Shown here: positions 11,211 to 22,149 of the stretch, piece after piece
Layout: each line of letters opens with the position of its first letter
How positions within the stretch are numbered: the stretch's first letter is position 1
Assembly (NCBI RefSeq): GCF_020536995.1
Contig: NC_068366.1
Location: 18,809,299-18,873,298 of the forward strand
DNA: 64,000 nt
Origin: Dreissena polymorpha
Taxonomy: Eukaryota > Mollusca > Bivalvia > Myida > Dreissenidae
Direction of reading: 5' to 3'
Program-made: the position numbers and the translations under genes
Notes under the pieces: generated by a model
Told to the model about the DNA's origin: nothing
The model's input: only the letters and a program-made list of their open reading frames with translations
Database searches by the model: none

Positions 11211-14200
11211 GGTGGGAGCCTTTCAAAGGTACGTGCAAACAATTTGAAAGTAGCTGCAAGACGAAGGCTTTGTACAAAATGTATATATATATATGTATGT
11301 AAATATATATATAATTGGTGGGAGCCTTTCAAAGGTACGTGCAAACAATTTGAAAGTAACTGCAAGACGAAGGCTATGTACAAAATGTATAAAGCAGGGT
11401 AAAAAAAGGAAAACCTGTTGCGTAGCGATACTGTCGTAATCGAACCATTTCCATATGCCTTCTGTTTCTTCATCGGTGATGCCTATCCACCCATAGTTTT
11501 CTAAATTAACAACGAATATAAATGTTGTTTATAAAATAAGATCGTACCAATGAAACATTAAAACAATATGGCTAGTGATACGCCGGTCATACGGATACTT
11601 GATAACAGATGACACTTAGAAACAACAAAAGCCACGCGCAAGATTTGAGTTATTCAGATTTTTTGCATTTACTTTCCGTCGACGAGTAGGTCACGCAAGT
11701 TGTGTATCTTGTTATTTCTTAAAATATGACTCAGTAGTTGTAAAAATATGGCAAGATATGTACATTTCCAGAAAGAATTCATTTCTGCGTTTAATAAGAC
11801 CGTTTTCATGGAAATCGCTACACAATTGATGTAGTAATGGCTGTTCATAGCGATGCACCCTATTTTCTGGTTATTTTGAGTTGAATACCTTGTTATATAT
11901 ATATTTGATAGTGAATTTTTTTTTCAGACAAGTTGATTTTTTGTTATAGTTTGATTATTTTTCATTCAAAATGATGTTTTACTCATTATTATCATAGTCA
12001 CACGCTTACCACCTGTGCTCCATCTCCGTTCATATTTCATTAAATACCAGATTCTATTACATTTATTGTATTTAAAGCACAGCACTTATTCTGCATATTG
12101 GAATAGCAAACGGTAGCAGTATAAATAAACGCATTTTACGTAGAAGATAAAACTCGTATATCACAATGCCTAATTTGTTGATTTGTTATCCGACGTGCCC
12201 TTTATCGAGAATCGAAGTGTCTACAATATCATGCATACCACATGAAACATGCTCTATATTCGATAATATAATTCATTTAGTGCTAACAAAATTTCAGTAT
12301 TTGAAGCAATGTAAAAACTCTACATGCTGGAATAGCAAACACAGTATTGCTATATTTCCAAGTATGTTTATTATATAGAAATGTGTAATGATCATCAACT
12401 TAATGCTGTTTTCCGATGGAATTTGTTTTTTTTTGTGCAAATATATACCATTTGTTTTTAAAAGTTCCCTTTCTCAATACAAATGGATATACTTTTCATC
12501 ATCTCCACCATGTACCGTGTCTAAAAACTAATATAAAGGATAAAAAATACCAATGAACTCATATTTAAAGCATGGCTTTTGTTTTTCTCTGTTATTGAAG
12601 TGCTATCCTTTATCCAATCATCCGCCTTACCAGCGTAAGTGAGTTATGATGTTTGTATTCGGTACCATGATCACATGCTTATAGTGTGCTCAATTTTACA
12701 ACGAATAAGCCGCAATCGAAATATCTTGTAGTAGCATGAAAACACAAGAACAAAAAAAACTAAATTAGCATTTGATATACACTGTCTGAATTTAGACATT
12801 CTGTATAAACTCACAATTTGCATTCCCCACCTATATACTATAGTGAACGATTTCAATACCGAACGGAGTCGGGACTGAACCGATAAGTCTGTATTAAGTA
12901 GGTTTCAGCTTTTTTAAAGATTGTTACATAATGCAATATTCTTTCACAATGAACAGTCTCCACATTTTTTATCATTTTAAACAAGTAGACACCAACACAT
13001 ACTCGTTAAATGTTTTTACTAACGTGTACATTTGAGTTGTTGTATTAATGATTACATGTATAACATGCACATAGGAACATGTTAAAAATATACATCATCA
13101 ATCAACTATTAAATGATTTAAACAAGAGTTCAAACCTGTTAACGTTAAATGGTTACTATAAAGAATATGTGTAGATATGTATGGATTGTATTGAAATAAA
13201 TTAAGGGTTTTAAGGATTTTATGCCTTAAACACAACAGACTTATCTGTTGTTCCCTTGCTGATAAATGCCGCATGCACTTACAAGGTAATTGCTTATTGC
13301 GGGACGGTCCCGTTATCTCGTCTCTATCACCATGTGTCACCAATTATTAGATGTATGCCTCTGTGTAATCGCGCTTTCACAATTGAAAAATACACTGCTA
13401 GGTTTGTTCAAGTCATTCTAGATTGTATGAAACCAAATATCCTAACTACGTATTCGCTTTTCGATAAAGTCAGTTTTCGTTTTATTAAGGTTTGTGGTAA
13501 ATTAAAGAAGAGTTTGACGTATCGGGACCGACGTGTCTGTTTGGTTTAGAAAGGTTTTCCTATATTATAATGTACTTTTTAAAATTATATTGTATTAAAA
13601 GTAACACTGTTAGTAACTGATGGTGTATGGGATATACACTCTCAATAATTCCATACAATACGAGAGCAAAAAATGAATAAGTGCAGTGTTTACAGGCATA
13701 TTAACATTTTTTTTCTTGGTCAGCTTAATTTGTTATTAGAATTATTAAATGCATCCCAGTTGTAATAATGCAGTTTTTAATAATATTTTTTCACTGTTTT
13801 CTTTCACTGTAACTTAATTTTACTGGTTCCAATTACATACTGCAAATACAGCGGAAAGTTAATGATTTCGGTCTCAAAATGTTTGAAATTGCGCCATTTA
13901 TTTGTACGTCATGATGTTAATGCTAAAGCGTAATGATCTAGTTAATAAAGTGTTGTACACAAATGTGAATTTAAACAGGCGGTTGAAAAGCAAACACTCA
14001 AAATGGTTGTTTTGCATTTATGATTGACTTTCTCAATCGTGAAAATCATAACCACCCAACTAAATATCCTCTATATCTTGGAAAATGTGTATTCATGTTT
14101 ATACGCATCGCATGCACATACTTATCGAAACCTTATTTAATACGAAATCATGCATCTGGTCTTGTGTCTGTGCATCGCAGCAATAAGTCAAAGTTCGATA

Positions 14201-15975
14201 TATTCAGGCACTTAAAAAAATAATTAACATCGTAAATATGGCTCAATACTAAGTACACGTGTATCATCATTTGTAAACTAAAACTATGAGGTTTGGGGAT
14301 TTATCAAAGCGGAAAACATTGAGCGCGTTCATTGTAAATTTTGTACAATAATAAAAAATGTTTAGATTTCAACAAACTCATTATCGATATATGCCGAAAT
14401 TGTTCGATTACCCTTGGATTTAGACTGATATGTCAGGATCTTTAAATACTTTTTAAAATATTACACTGTAAAACAGGGTAATTGTATTCTAAACACATTT
14501 TACTATCAAAGAGACGGAAAAATAATATACACAATAGGTCATCGAAAGTATGGGAGTCTTAAGAAAACTAGCCATGTTTTGTTTAAAACGCTTTAAAATG
14601 CGAGAAAATGTCTTATATATATGTAGTATAAATTCTATATTTTTCACAAAGACAATAAGCTCAGAATAATGTAATACTTCTTGCAATTATCAAACTAAGT
14701 TTTGACATTATGTGGTCACAATGTATTAACCACATCTACGTGATATTCTCACGAAAACATGCTGTATTTCACACACTTTAATTGATGTTCAAAATGATGT
14801 TTGTTTTGTATTTAATGGAAACGCATCCTGCTTTTGCATATGTATATTTATAACGATGAGCTGTATATATGCTTATTTGAAATAAACCATTATGTTCTGT
14901 TCTGTAAACATTGAATACACGTCTTGAACATTACTTAAGTACTTACGTTTGCGTTCACGAAGTTGATCCTTGATGAATGCATTTCTTCTGAGCGTTGTCC
15001 ACGTGTATAAGATGGCCACCACGTTGACGACAGTATTGCTACATCACAAACGAATTAGAATAGTATGACATTTTTTAAAACATATGCTATATATATATAT
15101 GCTAGATATGTTTACATGTCCAACTGTGTTTCATAGTGCTACGTTTGTGGGATTTAAAGAGTGCACTCTCGATAATACGGACTTCACCATAGTTTTAAAG
15201 ATGATATAAAGTTAGTGTTAAATAAATCTTAAGTTCATCTTGCTAAATAGTCTGTAAAATACTGTTTTACGTATTTTTTAACATTTGTATTGAATAGCAA
15301 GAGAAGTATTACTGTCAAAAACTAAATTATTGGGCTTAAGGTTCATTTAAAATGGGTTTCATATTCACCGCAATGATAACGCAAGTAATTTGTCCCACAG
15401 TTGACTGTATTATATTATTGGGTTTCGTTTTGCATCAAATATGTATTTGCAACTCATGAAATAAAATGTTCCGAAAAAAAAGTATATTATACAATGCTTA
15501 GAAACACCCGAGTGAAAGGCGTGTCGATTGCTCATTCGTATATAGTTCGTACAGAGAATTATGAACGTGTTTATTTTTTACCACATTATATTATAATGGG
15601 GACTTACCTCAGCCACAGTGAATGTCATTGGATTATCCGCATGTCCAAAAAGATAACATGAACCCTCGTAAGCTATCCAACCGTTACGACAGAACGTCAA
15701 CGTGGTTGCTGCAATGAAAACAGGATATATTGAATTTTCTTTATTTATGAATGTTCTAAATTTAATCATACAGATATAGATTGGATCGATATATAACTTA
15801 ATCAACACAGACAAGCATTTACATGACATTTAAAACAAAACGCATTGGAATCGGCCCTTACTATCAGCAATCCCTAAAATAAGCGCTGTAACAAAAATAA
15901 AAGCTGCATGTGCATGTTATATTTGTCCAAATTACAAGCTAAAAGAGCCGCGACACATATCCAATTTAATTCCAT
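10943..15975 (-). CDS. Secreted C-type lectin gene, five exons, with two apparent indels
   Basis: Five minus-strand exons together encode a single C-type lectin-like domain of about 150 residues behind a signal peptide. Conserved features in order: CRNGWIAYEGSCYLFG, the opening Cys pair; RQRGGHLIHVDNA; WIGITDEETEGIWKW, the WIGL-type core; then QPNVHN, EDCVKY, WSDVKC and the last Cys in QPCYVTK. These proteins bind glycans or other ligands in a Ca2+-dependent way, typically in molluscan innate recognition. QPN and WSD replace the common EPN/QPD and WND, so sugar specificity cannot be assigned. Splice sites are GT-AG. One extra base in exon 3 and one missing base at the end of exon 4 break the frame, so this is either a young pseudogene or uncorrected sequencing errors in A-rich runs. 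Confidence 0.8.
11146..11208. repeat. (AT)n microsatellite
   Basis: About 30 AT units inside the last lectin intron. Confidence 0.95.
11205..11400. repeat. Two-copy tandem duplication, period about 106 bp
   Basis: The segment starting ATAATTGGTGGGAGCC at 11205 is repeated from 11311 with two or three differences, joined by short AT runs. It lies in the lectin intron directly downstream of exon 4 and looks recent. Confidence 0.9.
11415..11500 (-). CDS. C-type lectin exon 4
   Basis: Acceptor GTTAATTTAG, donor CAG then GTTTTC. Encodes NYGWIGITDEETEGIWKWFD and on to YDSIATQQ, the most conserved core of the family. Entry phase fits exon 3. The exit phase is off by one for exon 5 (a residue like T plus the first base of the D codon would be expected), suggesting a lost base in CAACAG. 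Confidence 0.85.
11501..14946. other. Large lectin intron
   Basis: The 3.4-kb intron between lectin exons 3 and 4. AT-rich, with no recognisable gene or transposon. Confidence 0.6.
14947..15038 (-). CDS. C-type lectin exon 3 with one extra base
   Basis: Acceptor TGATGTAG, donor AAAC then GTAAGT. Reads QYCRQRGGHLIHVDNAQ in one frame and NAFIKDQLRERK in the next; an extra A in AAGAAATGC joins the two. At 92 bp it is one longer than phase matching to exon 4 requires (91). Confidence 0.8.
15608..15708 (-). CDS. C-type lectin exon 2
   Basis: Acceptor TTCATTGCAG, donor GAG then GTAAGT. Encodes TTLTFCRNGWIAYEGSCYLF and continues to FTVAE, the N-terminal beta hairpin of the lectin fold with its first two cysteines. 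Starts in phase 1, ends in phase 0. Confidence 0.85.
15862..15975 (-). CDS. C-type lectin exon 1 (signal peptide), 5' limit uncertain
   Basis: The last codons read AAFIFVTALILGIAD, a good hydrophobic signal core, ending in phase 1 at a donor (GATA then GTAAGG, exon end 15862). This phase matches exon 2 exactly. In that frame an in-frame stop lies just upstream with no ATG between. An ATG at 15975 (MELNWICVAALLACN) is in another frame, so either there is an indel here or a further upstream exon splices in, perhaps at the ATGCAG acceptor-like site. Confidence 0.5.
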
Positions 15976-16264
15976 CGCCGTCCTCATCTAATCAAAAGAA
16001 TTGGCACACATAATAGACTTGACATTTTATATTCATTTATCACATTACTGCAGTTAGCGGACACCGAGCGTTGTGCATTTTTATTTAAAAAGACGGTACG
16101 ATGAATTAAAAACATATTTAGCGGTATAGAATCACGTAAAAAATGTCATTTAACTCAAAACATGTGCACACGTTGAAGTCACATATATCAAGTTCATGTT
16201 GGCGAGACATATTCATCTACGATGAAAACAAATAACTCCAAACCTACACGATTTAAACGTTGAC

Positions 16265-16648
16265 TTATTGGTAGGATAGATTAGTGTTGTTTTCCTCTTG
16301 AATTTGAGTTGATGAAACCTTAAGGCCCTCTGTCACACTGGCAAATGTTTGCTTCAAGTCCTGTAGGAGTTCAGGCAAATTATAACTTGAGATTAAGTAG
16401 ACGAGTTGGTCGTGAAGTCCTTTCAAGTCAACATTTGTTCGAATTATCTCCAATATTGAGAAGATCATGAGACGAGTTCGAAAAAGAAAACGATATACAT
16501 ACACTATCCTTTTGCCAACAGAAGACTTTTCTTCGGGAGTGTGTGAGACATTGGACGCGTCTGTAACGTGTGGCTTTTGACGTAATGTGCACGGATTTAT
16601 GACGCAATTTTGTCGTAAATTGACAATGTGCATTGGACCGATACACAA
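16265..16648 (-). CDS. Hypothetical 127-codon open frame
   Basis: A stop-free minus-strand frame starting MCIGPMHIVNLRQNC, with a basic and hydrophobic middle (RFLFRTRLMIFSILEI) and an amphipathic, possibly coiled-coil end (LPELLQDLKQTFASVTEGLK). It lies about 300 bp upstream of the lectin gene on the same strand. I recognise no family. It could be an exon of a type II membrane protein, an upstream exon of the neighbour, or chance; GC is somewhat higher than in flanking DNA. Confidence 0.3.
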   Translation of the reverse strand: MCIGPMHIVNLRQNCVINPCTLRQKPHVTDASNVSHTPEEKSSVGKRIVYVYRFLFRTRLMIFSILEIIRTNVDLKGLHDQLVYLISSYNLPELLQDLKQTFASVTEGLKVSSTQIQEENNTNLSYQ

Positions 16649-16754
16649 AAGAAGTCATGCCTTTACCGAGTTTGTAAGCGACAGTCTTTGAATCTGGTAC
16701 ATGAACGAAATGGAGAAGAGAAGCGGCGTTAATTTTGAATGAATTGCATTTCAC

Positions 16755-18576
16755 CCCGCAACTTTGAGCGTGTCGGAGCTATTAGGAGACATCAATGCGA
16801 CATATAACATATATACAAGATCTACACGAAATGAAGCTGGTTCTAACGAGTTATAAATCGCTATTAATCGATCTTATTCATCACTGTGTGACCGAACCCA
16901 AAAGATAACACCGTTAAGCATTTAGCCTTTCGAGGACGAGGCGAATAAAAATACAAAAAGACATTAAACTAATATCATATAAATCTATGCAAAAGTCTTA
17001 ATAATGCTTTCTTGCTTGAAAAACATAATAGAAGTGTTCGAATGCTTGCGTCCAAATAGCTAAGGAAGCCGCACTCGTGGTAAAATACCTATACACTTTA
17101 CCACCATAATGTAAAGTAACAAACAAGGATTTAAGTACAATATATTTCTTATCAAGAGCTTTAAGTGGTAACTGGAGAACAATGCTCTTTCCGTATAGAA
17201 CTAGCACACTTACAACATGATCTCCTTAAGTGTTCGATAAATACGAAAAAGCTTACCGTCGGATCTCTCCAAATACACATATAACGTTAAAGCAACGAAC
17301 TATATCACTCAATTCGTACCTTTGTTTCAATTAGCAAATTAGGTGGAATGATTCCGACTGCGTAAATGGGCAAGATAAAAGGACCCGTCTGATACCCAAA
17401 TTTGAAAAATATAAATGAACTACGAGCGGATTGCTTGTTTATACGCTTTAACTGCTAAAAAGCAAATTCGATGTACCTGAAACGCATGTTTCCTCGTTTT
17501 GAGAAGATTCTTGTCATGAGTCCATTTCAGACGTGTATGTGGGACCATGGAACGACAAATCTGCTGGGGATTAACACTTGCCTATGTAAGCTACACCACG
17601 AGTCTTAACAATATAATTGGCTTTTTCCACACGTTTAAGCAATGTATATAGTTTATGTACCCATTATCTATAGTCTCATTTAAATTGTGTATGTTATGCT
17701 GGTGGCTTTAATCGCAGATAGTCGCGTAGTTGGTTATATACAATCACAGCGCTGATGTTAATGCCGTTGCGCGCTGTTGTGTAAAAATAATTAAATTAAA
17801 TGCTTATACTTTTAAGTTTGACAAACTTATACTATTCAATACCTTAGTAAATTAATGATTTTATATCATTCAACTGTGGATTTACATCACTGTGAACATG
17901 ATTTCGGCGATGCTGTCGAACCCAGGTTTTTACCCATTTAAATACTCGATGAAATATTTTGCACATTTCTCTAAAGATGGCTCAATTGAATACATTTAAA
18001 TACTAGAGCGGCAAATTTGAAAATCATAGCGATGCAGTATTGCGCGTTGTCAACCGAGAAACTAATGTGTCTCATATACAATTATTCAGCGAATACTGCA
18101 TTATCACATACAACTCTCCAACTCAATGCATGCCCTTTCATATTTAATAATCTGAACCGTTCTTTTACATTCTTTAATTTGTTTATAATTGTATAAACAT
18201 GTGGTACACTTCAACTGTTAGTATTAATATGTTGAATACTTAGTAACTTTAGTAATATATGATAATGACTCTTGATATCCTTAACAATTCTTTTTAAGAC
18301 TGAAATTATATTATAGTTTAAATCAATCATAGCAGATATTTTCTCTAAGTTAAGCTTAGATAATAATAACCAACATACTTTAAAACAGCATTCTTCAAAA
18401 TAAGAAATAAGCCATAGTATTAGATAATTGATTGTCAAGTACAAATGTAGGTTAGGTATCTAGTTAAATAAAATATGTATGTTTTAAACCAAGAAACTCA
18501 AAACTTATAACTAATTATTTCTTACATTAAAAAACAAAACTATTACATTACATATAAACAACGAATGAGGTTCATG
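16755..18576. other. Intergenic DNA
   Basis: No supported gene, RNA or transposon. Short open frames here have no recognisable composition or motifs. Confidence 0.6.
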
Positions 18577-18577
18577 C

Positions 18578-18646
<69 letters not shown>
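18577..18646. repeat. (AT)n microsatellite
   Basis: About 70 bp of TA repeats with one TTT interruption at 18600. Confidence 0.95.
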
Positions 18647-18648
<2 letters not shown>

Positions 18649-20700
18649 TGTATAGAAAGACAGAAAATTATTAGAAAATAAATAAAAGGTATATAGTAAA
18701 ACCTCGAAGCAGTTAATTTTGTTCAATACATAATAAGCCATGACAGGAGACATTAAGTATGATATGATATAGTGTAGTGCATTTTTATAAAAAGCAGACA
18801 CCATTTCAACTTACATGCTATACTTTGTAAGGTATATGTTTTTTGTGTGTTCTTAATATCAGAATATAATTTATAAACGTGAATTAGAAATGTAATATCA
18901 AAAACGTCTCGACTAATGATATATAAACTGTATTAACAATTATAAATTGTATACACATAAGTTCATTAAAGATAATAATAATGTTGAAGATAAATAATAA
19001 AAAAATGAATCAGTTAAGATTGTGTGCTTTCATTTTAATTCTTTAAACATGTAAATTCACGTCTTTTATTTTCACAATCAACAAATACGTTATTACTCTA
19101 TGTTTTCGGACACTTAAAAATAATTATATATATCTCAGAGTTTTATGAACCGTAAAATGATGCTTTACGTATGAATATGTGCTTGTTTTAAAACGACTTA
19201 CGTTACCGTTACCCAATGTTTTGTATACGTGGCCTTTTATGCGTGTTTTAAATTCTTATCATCTCAGTGCTATTTATATACAACGTCAGGTTATATTTAA
19301 ATATTTTTATGAGATAATAATCATGACCGTATGCAATCTATCTCTCTGTGTGTTAACATAAACTTATCAGCAGGCGTTCTCCTTCACTTTTCAACGTTTC
19401 GTTTAAGACCACCAGAGTTTTAATATTTGGTAAAAAAACAAATTATTCTGGCCTTCTTATGCAAAACGTGTTTCAAATATGCCCCAAGAGTCTGAAAAGG
19501 TTACACGCCTTGGGTAACCTGATAAAAATAGACAAATAAATCAACATTATTGTAAGTATCTTCTTATTTTCTGAACGCGAAGTGCATGTTTAGTTTATTA
19601 CATTCTATAATGATCTGCTGGAGTTGAAAGTTGAAAGCAATTGCAAAACTGAATAAGCCCCAAGATTCACTGTTTAGCTCATTTAAGAACGATATGTTCA
19701 TGCATGGTGAGCTTGTGTGAGGATCATTTTTCCGTCATGCGTAGTGCGTCCTCAATATGTAACTTATGGAGATTCTAGATTCTAGGCCATAATTATTTTC
19801 AAATCCTCGTGTCCGCGTGAAAGCTGTGATTTTATTTGTGGAAAATAAAGACTCAACCAATACCTACCCATGGTTACGTCAAACTAATCAAACAAGATAT
19901 CAACTACACTAAGTCACTCTCATGAAAAACTTCGGATGTTGGCTTGATAAAAGCGCATACCACAAGCATGTTGTTAAGGTACTTCGCTTTTTCGTATTTT
20001 TTATTTGCGTATTTAAGCGCCTGTAATTCACATAGTTTCACCATTATTGTTTTGAACTGCACCAGTTTCGCATTTTTAATTTGAATATTTTCACTGGTTT
20101 GATGTAACAATCGTATTTGTGTTAATGTGTGTTTCCCCTGTCTGACTAAGGCTATTGGAAAAGAGTTTTTCCTTTTTTTAAATTAAGGATTTTCAGAATA
20201 TTAGCGACATATGTGTAAGATTAAACATTCATCAAAAGGTAATTCATTAAATGCTATAATTCTAGTGTGGACTTGTACCACATTTCAGACTACAACTGGC
20301 AAGATTCTAAAACATTTAACTATACTATCTTGCCATTTTAGTATGCAACATTACTAAACTTATCAAGAAAGAATATTTTAAATATTGAATATTTTCGATT
20401 CTAACACGGCACGCGACTTGTTTTCTATAGACAAAGAAGGAAATCAAGTGTGGGTTATTCTGCAATAAATTATTGGGGGAGCTTAATGTTTTGAAAATAG
20501 TTCCGAATAAATAAAGAAAATATTGCAGTAAAATGCACGTGCTAAAATCCGCTCTCAAAGAAATGTAATATATGTAGCATGTATATAGATGTTATGAAAC
20601 GACAAATTGTATATTTGGTGATAAGTGGCATAACCACGCCTGCAAAGAATGTTATTTGTTAAGAAACCTAATTAAGAAAACATTTATAGCATGTCAGCTT
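18647..20700. other. Intergenic DNA
   Basis: AT-rich, nothing recognised. Confidence 0.6.
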
Positions 20701-20720
20701 TTCAGTAGCATCAATAAACG

Positions 20721-20828
20721 TGACGTCATTTAGTTTCTACGAGTGTTGCTTTCAATGAAAATGACGTCATTTGCAAAATATTTATGAATGAATACGACGT
20801 CATATGTTTGTACAATTCAACGACGTCA
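20721..20828. promoter_or_regulatory. Cluster of four CRE-like GACGTCA sites
   Basis: TGACGTCA at 20721-20728 and 20762-20769 are full palindromic cAMP-response elements, the site bound by CREB/ATF bZIP dimers. CGACGTCA follows at 20795-20802 and 20821-20828. Four such 7-mers in 108 bp is far above expectation in this AT-rich DNA. Spacing shortens along the cluster (41, 33, 26). No adjacent gene was identified, so function is unproven; the cluster may also belong to the repeat that follows. Confidence 0.45.
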
Positions 20829-20925
20829 TAAATAGTGAACTTTTTACTAAGAAGGGCGGAGTATTTAAAAATAGAGTTCACGTCCAAAAGCTTGAACCAA
20901 ATCAATCAAAATCGTGTTAGAATCG

Positions 20926-21093
20926 AAATAATATTTTTTTCTATGATGGTTTGTTGTCGAATAACCCACAGTAAGGAGTATAGATGCGTGTTATCAAATC
21001 ACTCGTGCTTCGCACTCGTGATTTAATTCCTACACATCTATACTCCTTACTGTGGGTTATTCGACAACAAACCATGATAGAAAAATATTATTT
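20926..21093. repeat. Foldback hairpin with two 60-bp arms
   Basis: 20926-20986 and 21035-21093 are near-perfect inverted repeats (one mismatch plus a T-run length difference). The 48-bp loop contains a second smaller imperfect palindrome around ATCACTCGTGCTTCGCACTC. Likely a short MITE or a recent foldback insertion. Confidence 0.85.
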
Positions 21094-21826
21094 CTTAAGT
21101 ATACGGCTGAATTCACATAATATGCGCTTTGTCAGATCTACAAAAAACACAGAGTGTTTCACACTACTGACCAGAAAGGCAAAATTTAAAATATTTGTTT
21201 CTCCTTCGCGGCAAACCGACTGATAGTGCAGCGATTCTGCAAGTATTTACCACCTGGTTTATGTATTTTGTAAGTTAGAGTTAAGCGGAAAAGTGATTCA
21301 CCGCTCAAAATCGACATAGGTAAAAAGAACTAAATCGTGAAAGTGAGGCTTACATTTGAGATCGTTAGTTATTCTTAAGTCTAATACTTGCAATGTCTAT
21401 GAAACTAAATCTAAAGGTGCTTGTTTAACAAAACAAGAATGGCAAACAAACCTTTAACGCTTAGAGAATTAACACAAACTATATTTAAAATCGTAATGGA
21501 AATGAAGATCTTACAAACAAGGAGTATTAATAAAAGAGTATTGAAAGTTACGAGACTAAAAAACATCATATCACGAAGAGTTTTCAGACGTTCGTAAGTT
21601 ATTCATTGCTACCATAACGCATACAAATATGTCAAAAGCAAATAGCATCTTGCTTTCTGTGTACAATGAACATATTTCTGATTGACAAATACCTCAACTG
21701 CATATGACAACACGCACATAATCACACATGAGTATGGTTGTAGATTTTAAAAAGAACATAACAAACGTTAGCCCCATTTCAACAGGTGATTGCATATAAC
21801 TGCCAACGTGGAACAGAGGGTTTTAT
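21094..21826. other. Intergenic DNA
   Basis: Nothing recognised. Confidence 0.55.
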
Positions 21827-22106
21827 ATCAGGCACTGAGGAATTCACTGACGGTAGTCTACTCTGTTTTTTTGTTATCGCATGCACTTAGGAATTCACGG
21901 ACGGAAGTCTACTCTTTTTTTATAGCAGGCACTGAGGAATTCACTGACGGTAGTCTACTCTGTTTTTTTATAGCAGGCACTGAGGAATTTACTGACGGTA
22001 GTCTACTCTGTTTTTTTATAGCAGGCACTGAGGAATTCAGTGACGGTGGTCTACTCTTATTTTTTTTTAAGCAGGCACTGAGGAATTCACTGACGGTAGT
22101 CTACTC
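21827..22106. repeat. 48-bp minisatellite, six copies
   Basis: Copies start near 21827, 21884, 21927, 21975, 22021 and 22073; each contains GAGGAATTCACTGACGGTAG followed by TCTACTC and a T-run. The T-run varies, so the period is 43-57. A 118-codon open frame crosses the array, but it shifts frame between copies and is not evidence of coding. Confidence 0.9.
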
Positions 22107-22149
22107 AGGGATGCACGGTCAGTTTCTTGCTCCCGCTCTAATATAAGTC

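Noticed and set aside
11068-11302. Open frames of alternating Ile-Tyr across AT repeats (also at 18511-18804 and 28287-28630)
   Set aside because: Products of AT dinucleotide runs; only the non-repeat part of 28400-28630 is real LINE coding sequence.
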